From Lindgomyces ingoldianus (Eukaryota; Ascomycota; Dothideomycetes; Pleosporales; Lindgomycetaceae), in contig NW_022985199.1 of assembly GCF_010093535.1 (NCBI RefSeq), forward strand, positions 1 to 64,000: a DNA stretch of 64,000 nt, read 5' to 3'. The position numbers and the translations under genes were made by a program. Positions within the stretch are counted from its first letter, which is position 1; each line of letters opens with the position of its first letter. Under the pieces are notes generated by a model. It did not search any database, was not told the DNA's origin, and saw only the letters and a program-made list of their open reading frames with translations. Positions 56,968 through 64,000 of the stretch are shown in pieces.

Positions 56968-59781
56968 TGGGATATGTTGGTAGACAATGGTTAAGACGGT
57001 CTATAGACTAGAGATACATCTTAGGTTCTCGTCTGCATTAGAAATAGATTCGTTGGTTTCGATGGATTTTGTGTGTGTAAGTGCTTAGTGAAACCTCCCC
57101 CCAACAAAGAATTTCTGAATCTGAGTATACCGAGATGCTCGTCTATTCCGATTAAGAGATCGTGGTGTGGTTTGGCTTGGCTCGTTGAGTGATGCTGAGG
57201 AGTGAGATGGTAAGCTAGCAATGGGTCGTGACGTCAGTTCTGAGGACAAATCCATTCACAGGTGGAACAAAAGAACCTAAACACCAAAAGTAACGAGACA
57301 ATTCGAACGCGATAGGCCTAGGAATTCAGTATATGCGCCGCTACGATCAGCATATAAACCGAGTACCAAATACGATGAGAATCATGTTAACGTCCTTATT
57401 ATTCTCAAGGCCACTCCTTCAATCGCAGAAGCAAAGCAATCAACAAGCTCCGGAAAACTTACTTCCCTTCGCATCCCAACCGGACACCGACACATTTGAC
57501 GCTTTTCCATGCACTTCCTCATTCTCAGCTTGAAACCATCCCGGCTACACTGTATGTATCATCACTTAAGAAACAGAACTCTTTCCTATTTCCTTAGGGA
57601 GGCCCTTCCGCATGAGTCGCAGCGTTAGCATCGGCCTAAGGGCAAGGACAAAAGAATCGTGAGCATTACATGACTAGTTGAGGATTTCATGGTTGGAGTG
57701 GCTTAATGGGCGGGATCGTGGGAGTGGAAAGCGCTTTGGGGGGTAATGAACAAAGTCAGCCAAGAGGAGAAGGTAAAGTGGCATTCGAAACTATCAAGAG
57801 GAGTGTACGAAAACGTAAAGAATAGGCGATAGGGTTCGACTTGCGGAAGCACGAGAGTGGAGACTGGGTGTGAGTAAAGGAGTATGCGTTCGCTGAGGGA
57901 AACGGAGGATAATCGGACTGCCAAAGTTCGTCGGTTTTGAGTGTGATGAAACCTATGAAATGTTAGGTTTGCATCAGTGCTAGAAAATAGACACTCTTGA
58001 GGGAGTTAAAAGAAGGGTAGGGAACTGTGAAGTATCCGAAATGTATCTGTACGCATCCAGATGCAGTCATCGATGGTGTGACGTAACCTTCCGAATAGGG
58101 GATTTTATAGTCAGATCGTTTGGCGGCAGCAGACGACTCCAGTTGTATCGGTCTTTATGTTCACCCATCACTGGAAGGTTGGAGACGGCGTCCTCTTGTT
58201 CATTAGCGCTTATTCCGTCAATTGGTTGGTGATCTGCCGCAAGTGGGCTGCGAAGATGCAGGATCCAACTAACACTTTGGAGGAATGGACGGACTGATGG
58301 GATTGCCTCAACAGGAAAGATGAGATTGAGTGAGACTCAAACTGCAAGAAGTAGCGAGTCTGTTCAGAAGCCGTTAGCGCTCAGTTTTCGATACATTTCC
58401 ACCTTGTTGCCCACTTAGGCAGTTCACGACAGAATTGAGAGGTTTCAAAGAACGGGGAGCCGCCAAGTCTGGACCTGATGCGAACTCCACCGAACCACCA
58501 CATGAAGCCTGATTTCCGAGGACGCCCGATTCTCGAGAACAAGATTATAGACTTGCATCGGCACATATACCATTATGTAGTATACGATATTCACACGAAT
58601 CCGAGTTCTCACAAGGCTTGGTAGGAGGCTTGATGTCGAGATGAGTCGGAGATTTGCGGGAGGGTGGTTGATAAATGCTCAAGCAAATCCTACGGTCAAA
58701 AGTAAAGTTGAAACAACGCCCGCTCAAAAGCTAGATCCTGGGGCTTCATTTTATCCCAATGATAGGCCAGTGATAGGCTCTCTAAGCGCATCGTGGCAGA
58801 TATTAAAGAGTTGAGTTGCCACGCACCGCCGACGCGCGTCTTCATCTAGAAACTCCGTGACCTCGACGACAGCCATCGTTGAAGTGAGTCGCCAAGTGGA
58901 ACCGGACTATTGGAATTTTCAAGACGGAAGAGAGTCCATAAACATCGAGGCCACGCCGTGTTCTTCGTAGGCTAAGGTCATGCGTACCTGGAGCGCTTAA
59001 AATCGAATACAGGATGTGAACAAATGCGGGTGGTTCACGGGCTTCGATATCAAGCCGTCTCGCAAAATAGCATATTCAGCCACAGCCAGCCACAGTTCAT
59101 GGTCAACTGACGGACATGACAGAAAGAAACTGGGCTCGCGCGAATCACGCCGCCAATTTCGCCTCAGGGTCCATCATCCCACGTGGGCAAAGGCCAGCAT
59201 AAGGCGGTGACTTGAATCGCTGGGAATTGCCCGTCAGAGCCGCGCATGTACTTGCAAGAACCGTGAGAAAGCTGCGCGTGATGAGGCTGGAACCAATAGT
59301 GACTCTGGAGCGTCCTTCAAATACGACGTTACTCCACGATGGCGAGAAACCGAAATTAGAAGCGGATAAGCTGAGGGCGGAAGATTTCCCATTGCTAGGG
59401 GCTGAGGACACTGTATTAGCTAGGGGTGAATTGGAGGGGATGCTGTGGCCAAGGGATGGCCATTGTGAGCGCAGAAAGGGGAGGATTGGTCTTGGGGGGT
59501 AGGCGCGAAGCCAGGGCGCGAAGCGAGGCTGCCAGGGCGCTCCGCCGTGGTGCCACTGAGGAACCGCTGAAAAATGGCACATTAAAACCAGCTGTCCTCT
59601 TCACCTACCTCGTTGACCTGCGCTGTCTTTTCTACCCGCTTGCTTGCTCGTGACCCCATTTCAGGTCGCCGACCCCGCAAAATTCATTCGCTCATAGCCC
59701 ATTGGAAGACTCAATCGCTGTCTCCAACTTTTTTCGAAAACACCCTCGAGTAGACAGTCTATCTACAACCACACTACAAAC
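56968..59781. other. Long intergenic region, no supported gene
   Basis: About 2.8 kb between two plus-strand genes. Many short frames exist on both strands (for example 59145-59582 minus and 59212-59502 plus) but none has recognisable domains, good start context and splice support together. The last 200 bases are the CT-rich leader of the next gene. Confidence 0.45.
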
Positions 59782-61117
59782 ATGAAAGGTTCATTTCCTA
59801 ACTCCAATTGCAGTCAATCCTATTAACATATAGCCAGCCATCATCCTCGTCGGAGGGTTTGGAACCCGCTTGCGACCTCTTGTACGCCTTGCCTAATGCT
59901 CACCGCTTCGTTAACTCATCTATACCGCCACGGAGCGGAAGAAATATGCAGAGGCTAACGGCATTCCCAGACTCTCACGTACCCCAAGCCGTTGGTTGAG
60001 TTCGCCAACAAGCCCATGATCCAGCACCAGATCGAGGCATTGGCTGCGGCGGGCGTCACTGACATCGTGCTGGCCGTTAACTACAGGCCGGAGGTCATGA
60101 CGGAAGCATTAAAGAACGTTAGTCTATCACCACCAACGCAGCTGTATTGTACTGACCACTTTCCACCGTCTAGTATGAGAAACAATATAACGTCAAGATC
60201 GAGTTCTCTCTCGAGACTGAGCCCCTCGGCACTGCTGGCCCTCTGAAGCTCGCGGAGCGCATCCTTGGCAAAGACAACTCCCCATTCTTCGTCCTCAACG
60301 CCGACGTTACCTGCGAATACCCCTTCAAGAAGCTCGCCGAGTTCCACAAACAGCACGGCGACGAGGGAACTATTGTGGTTACCAAGGTCGAAGAGCCGTC
60401 CAAGTATGGCGTCGTTGTCCACAAACCCAACCAAGCCTCGAGGATAGACCGCTTTGTTGAAAAGCCCGTCGAGTTCGTGGGCAACCGAATCAACGCTGGC
60501 ATCTATATTCTCAACCCCAGCGTCCTCAGCCGCATCGAGCTCCGTCCCACCTCAATCGAGCAGGAAACTTTCCCTGCCATGTGCAAGGACGGCCAGCTAC
60601 ACTCATTTGACTTGGAGGGATTCTGGATGGACGTTGGACAACCCAAAGATTTCCTTTCGGGGACCTGTCTGTATCTTTCCTCCCTGACGCGGCGAGGGTC
60701 GAAGCTCCTCACCCCAGCATCTGAACATTTCGTACATGGCGGCAATGTTATGATTGACCCGTCAGTAAAGATTGGAAAGGGTTGCCGCATCGGTCCTAAT
60801 GTCACTCTTGGACCCAATGTGGTTGTCGGCGACGGTGTGAGGCTGCAGCGATGCGTCATACTGAAGAACAGTAGGATCAAGGACCACGCATGGATCAAGT
60901 CTACCATTGTCGGCTGGAACAGCACTGTCGGCAAGTGGGCGCGATTAGAGAACGTTACCGTCCTAGGTGATGACGTCTCCATTGGCGATGAGGTGTACGT
61001 CAACGGTGGCTCCGTTCTACCCCACAAGTCCATCAAGCAGAACGTTGACAGTAAGCCTACCCAAAATATGATGAGATCGTATACTAATTTTCAACAGCCC
61101 CCTCTATTATCATGTAA
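59782..61117 (+). CDS. GDP-mannose pyrophosphorylase (mannose-1-phosphate guanylyltransferase)
   Basis: Five exons, 59782-59788, 59838-59881, 59971-60117, 60174-61050 and 61098-61117, give 364 residues, the usual fungal length. It makes GDP-mannose from mannose-1-phosphate and GTP, feeding N- and O-glycosylation, GPI anchors and wall mannans. The first coding exon is only 7 nt (ATGAAAG) and its donor is the weak GTTCAT. The spliced N-terminus reads [25 protein letters not shown], the pyrophosphorylase signature. Other conserved parts are [32 protein letters not shown] and [12 protein letters not shown]. The C-terminal left-handed beta-helix shows hexapeptide repeats ([17 protein letters not shown]). 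The last exon completes the end TPSIIM. Missing the first or last exon would mis-annotate both ends. Confidence 0.95.
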
Positions 61118-63364
61118 ACCCCGCGAATCTTTGGTTCGTCATGGTCTGTGAGAGTCGATCTTTCCCTCGACCACCTAGTTCAGGAACCAATTTCTTACAA
61201 CCTTTAATTATCTTGCACTTTCTTGTATATTTTGCATTGCGGATTCCGTTTTTCATTCCGCATCTCCGTCGATGTTGGGTGTTATAAGGAGACTTCTGCA
61301 CTCTCAACTCTCTTGGGCATAGGTTCACAAAAAGTAAATAGAGTCATGACAATGATAGGGGATGGGATCTTTGGGCTGGGTTTATTGGTCTGCTACAGTA
61401 CGGAGGTTGCACTTGTTGCTTGTTTGGTTTCTCGCGTATTGAGCAACGGTTTTTGCATGGACGTGTTGTTGTGGGCAAGCAGCGTCTTGGCGGGATGGAT
61501 TCTGACATTCGGGTGCGAGAAGATGGAGATATCGTCCTAGATACACATCAGGTACGAATCTAATACAGATGAAAAGCAATCATATCCTCATGCACGCCTG
61601 AAGGGACTACCAATGCGAAAGAAGACCTAGCATAACACAGGCTTCTATACCCGCAATGCACTATTGCGAGTACGTTCTAGGGCTGGGTGTCATCCCTATG
61701 TATCGTCTCTCAATAACATTCTGAGCATCGCTAGGACCCCCAACAACGCGATATGCAGATTTGATATCGAACCTTGGGCTAGTATATTCCACCAGCTTCA
61801 CCAGTCTATAGCAACGAGGTGCATCAGTCGGTGACTCCAATGATGTGGTTCCATGATCAGGCGGGTGAAGCACAGCAGCCGGGCGCGCTGGACCATCAGT
61901 CGATCTGGGTTTCTGTCCTTTATGCCGGGAGCTTCCCCTGTAGATGATCTATTAACCGAGGGAGAAGTGCAAAAGACAAAGAAGACAGTGTTTCAAAGGA
62001 GCACGCGACAAACAATTACTTCTCGAATCAAGTTCCTTTGTTGAAGTAGACAGTGTTCAGATGGGCGCAGCTTTTCGGCTGGTGTGATTCAAGAGACGAA
62101 GGCTCCAACATCCCACAGTCTTTTTGTGGGTGCAGAATGTGTTTCAGGGGGGGCTGAGACAAAAGGCTCCTTTGTTTGTGATGGCCTCGGGGGTTGTGAT
62201 ATCCTTTCATAGCGTGAAGCCTTTTAGGTTCTCATCACACGCTATAGGACGCTATGGCCGTCCAAGACGACACCGGCCTGCCGTTTTCTCATGTGTGCTG
62301 TGTGGCGAAGGAAACGGCAAACGTCCCTTTCCGTTGCTCTCTCTCCGCGCTTTTAACGAGAAAGAAAACGAATGTGCATATTGAACGCGTGAACTCTCAG
62401 GGGCGGCCTGTCTTTCGCCTTTGCTCTGTTCGTGAAAAAAGTGTGACAGTCCAGGGGAGGCATGCGAGAAACCCGACAATCACAATTGTGGGCACATCAT
62501 GGGCCAATGGAGGATAGCTTAGGCCCTGGTGAGCCGTTCCTGCGGGTCTACACCCGTGCGCCTTCAGCGAGAACGATCTAGCGTCCTCAGGGAGTGTGCG
62601 TCGAGATTTATGTTCGAGGAGAGCGCGGCCCAGATTCGCGGCCCAACCTCCCTCTCGTTCTTCAACTCCCGTTCCCCTCGTCGAGCGCGTCGCAAAATGC
62701 CAATTGTCTTCGCGGAGAACCACATTCCTTGAACTGGCAGCGCACCAGCTGCTGCGGCATCTTTTACGGCCCGAGCGCATTGCTACAGTGACGTGGAATT
62801 GGCTTCTTTTGACCGCCTATTGCTCACTCTCCGCCCTCACTCCCAATTGTTGACCGTGCAAGAGACCTCGAGCCTTGGAACCACTTCAGACACGATATGG
62901 ACCCACAGTCTGATCCTCTATCTAGCGACTTCCCTCCGCAGTTCAACCGCGACGCTGCTGGTACTTCGTCAGTCTGAACACCGACAAACCGTTAGCTTCT
63001 TTGCACATCACGCTTCTCCTCAATCGCACTTGACCCCGCGTATTTTTCACTTCTTCAATTCTCCACGATCACTGGATTCACTCGCACACTTGGTCATACT
63101 CGGTAATCGTCCCACGACCGTACCCAGCTGCCGAACTCATAGCAAGTCTGGCCCCGTTCAGCCTACATTATTCAAGCACAAGACGGGAAATATCTACAAG
63201 ACCAGCAACCTGGTTGGCGTGGGCACTTTGCCTCTCTTGTGAATACAAAGACTCTGTGCAGTTCTCCCACCATATCAGAAGACACTACCTCCTCGTTCAC
63301 TTCAGCTTCTAAAGCCTTTCGCTGCTTTGTTTCACTTCAACCCACGCTCACTCAACACTCAAAC
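61118..63364. other. Intergenic region with one exon-like stretch
   Basis: Contains the 3' flank of the GDP-mannose pyrophosphorylase gene, a minus-strand exon-like sequence at 61661-61948, and from about 62850 the CT-rich promoter and leader of the last gene. Other frames are short and overlapping. Confidence 0.45.
61661..61948 (-). CDS. Possible terminal exon of an unrecognised gene
   Basis: Ninety-five codons open on the minus strand after a possible acceptor (cggttaatag), ending in a stop. The translation looks real: CYRLVKLVEYTSPRFDIKSA, then YRVVGGPSDAQNVIERRYI, then GMTPSP. Upstream, about 62017-62092, the same strand stays open in a frame that joins through a 71-bp putative intron (GCC GAA AAG ... 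CGA GAA before gtaatt), but I found no start codon. It may be the 3' part of a multi-exon gene whose 5' exons I missed, or a relic. The family is not recognised. Confidence 0.4.
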   Translation of the reverse strand: MIYRGSSRHKGQKPRSTDGPARPAAVLHPPDHGTTSLESPTDAPRCYRLVKLVEYTSPRFDIKSAYRVVGGPSDAQNVIERRYIGMTPSPRTYSQ

Positions 63365-64000
63365 ATGTCAACACCAAACTCGCGCAGATCGGGCCGGGGC
63401 ACCACACAAACACCTCCTGCATCGAACCCCCCGCAATCAGCTACACACCCCAACTCTGCGCCTTTCATGGAGGCAAAATCGGAGTACCTACGTAGTGCCC
63501 TTGAAGCCAGGCGCGCCAAAGATGCGCCTGTCCCCCCTCCTACCGACCATCAACCACCTCCAAGACCAGCTTCTGCCGCGTCGACAGTCGATCCTTGGCT
63601 TAGTAACGTGGAATTCGAAGAGGAGATCCCCAAAGTCCCTCCCATCCGTCGTACGCGGAGGCCGAGCGAAGGGGTTGGACCACGCATCCCCACCTACCGA
63701 GATATGCAAGCGGATATGGAGAAACGGGAAAATATACTGTTGGATATGAATCTTAAACTGGAGCTGCTCAGGAAGCAGAACAACGAGCTCAAAGACAAGC
63801 TGGAAGCAGCCGACAAGCGCATCTATGAGCTCGAAGCTCTGGAAGAAGAGAACCGCGAGCTTCGGGAAGACTGTAACCATTTAGAGCTCAAACTGCAGGA
63901 TATGGACGAATTAGAAGAGGAGAATGCGCAGCTCCAGGAACAGAACACCGAAACCCTTAAGATTCAAGAAGAAACGGTCGCAGAAATGGAAAAGCTGAAC
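63365..64000 (+). CDS. Coiled-coil protein, N-terminal part (cut by window end)
   Basis: The frame opens at 63365 (MSTPNSRRSGRGTTQTPP) and is still open at the window edge after 212 codons. The first 115 residues are Pro- and Ser-rich and disordered, with one helical motif likely to be conserved (FMEAKSEYLRSALEARRAKD) and a stretch DPWLSNVEFEEEIPKVPPIR. From about residue 118 the sequence is a continuous heptad-type coiled coil rich in Glu, Leu, Lys and Gln, with repeated EEEN segments. Such a layout occurs in fungal spindle-pole, septum and cytoskeletal scaffold proteins, but I cannot assign a family. Introns downstream cannot be seen. Confidence 0.75.
   Translation, partial: MSTPNSRRSGRGTTQTPPASNPPQSATHPNSAPFMEAKSEYLRSALEARRAKDAPVPPPTDHQPPPRPASAASTVDPWLSNVEFEEEIPKVPPIRRTRRPSEGVGPRIPTYRDMQADMEKRENILLDMNLKLELLRKQNNELKDKLEAADKRIYELEALEEENRELREDCNHLELKLQDMDELEEENAQLQEQNTETLKIQEETVAEMEKLN

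Noticed and set aside
59145..59582. 145-codon minus-strand frame upstream of the GDP-mannose gene
   Set aside because: No recognisable domain, overlaps an equally long plus-strand frame, Ser/Pro bias of chance translation.
1..64000. tRNA, rRNA, CRISPR or intact transposon
   Set aside because: No A-box/B-box pair, rRNA-like segment, regularly spaced repeats, transposase or reverse transcriptase was seen by eye; a dedicated scan could still find a short tRNA.
1..64000. Secondary-metabolite gene cluster
   Set aside because: No polyketide synthase, NRPS, terpene synthase, or group of tailoring enzymes is present; the genes are mostly housekeeping.

Overview
This is nuclear DNA of a filamentous ascomycete. 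Most genes are split by many short introns (about 45-110 bp) with GT-AG ends and CTAAC/CTGAC-like branch sites. The proteins are typical Pezizomycotina versions of their families. Gene style and intergenic composition suggest Leotiomycetes (Helotiales), but that placement is impression, not proof. I rebuilt spliced gene models by hand from donors, acceptors, branch sites and reading-frame continuity.

Layout. 0-3 kb: a six-exon gene for a small secreted cysteine-rich protein, convergent with a secreted DUF7907-like protein. 3-8.5 kb: a polytopic membrane protein of unknown function diverges from an AVT3/AVT4-type vacuolar amino-acid transporter; then gene-poor DNA and a small RING protein. 8.9-15.2 kb: a cysteine-rich multi-spanning membrane protein, gene-poor DNA, and a large disordered Ser-rich protein. 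17.2-19.8 kb: the meiotic axis protein Hop1 (HORMA, PHD, winged helix). 21.5-27.9 kb: a Cdc4/FWD-1-type F-box/WD40 protein and an Etp1/BRAP2-type RING/UBP-finger protein. 28.8-33 kb: a formin-like GBD/FH3 protein without a formin catalytic half, and a secreted Ser/Thr-rich protein. 34.5-39.3 kb: GPI mannosyltransferase 2 (Gpi18), ribosomal protein eL8, and an ornithine cyclodeaminase/mu-crystallin family protein. 39.8-47.6 kb: the proteasome activator Blm10/PA200, divergent from GINS subunit Psf3. 48.1-51.4 kb: a conserved fungal protein with Cys-Pro motifs, and a cis-prenyltransferase (Rer2/Srt1). 51.5-54.1 kb: degenerate gene-poor DNA with repeats and a pseudogene-like relic. 54.2-61.1 kb: an unknown F-box-like fungal protein, a GT25-type glycosyltransferase and GDP-mannose pyrophosphorylase. 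The window ends inside a coiled-coil protein gene.

The genes form no obvious biosynthetic cluster. Several share broad themes. Protein turnover: Cdc4-like, Etp1-like, small RING, Blm10. Mannose/dolichol metabolism: Gpi18, Rer2, GDP-mannose pyrophosphorylase, possibly GT25. Replication/meiosis: Psf3, Hop1. The least described items are the small secreted cysteine-rich gene at 988-1572, the Cys-Pro motif protein at 48107-49749, the formin-like protein lacking FH2, and several exon-like fragments in gaps (6914-7105, 52649-53000, 61661-61948). I saw no tRNA, rRNA, CRISPR array or intact transposon.
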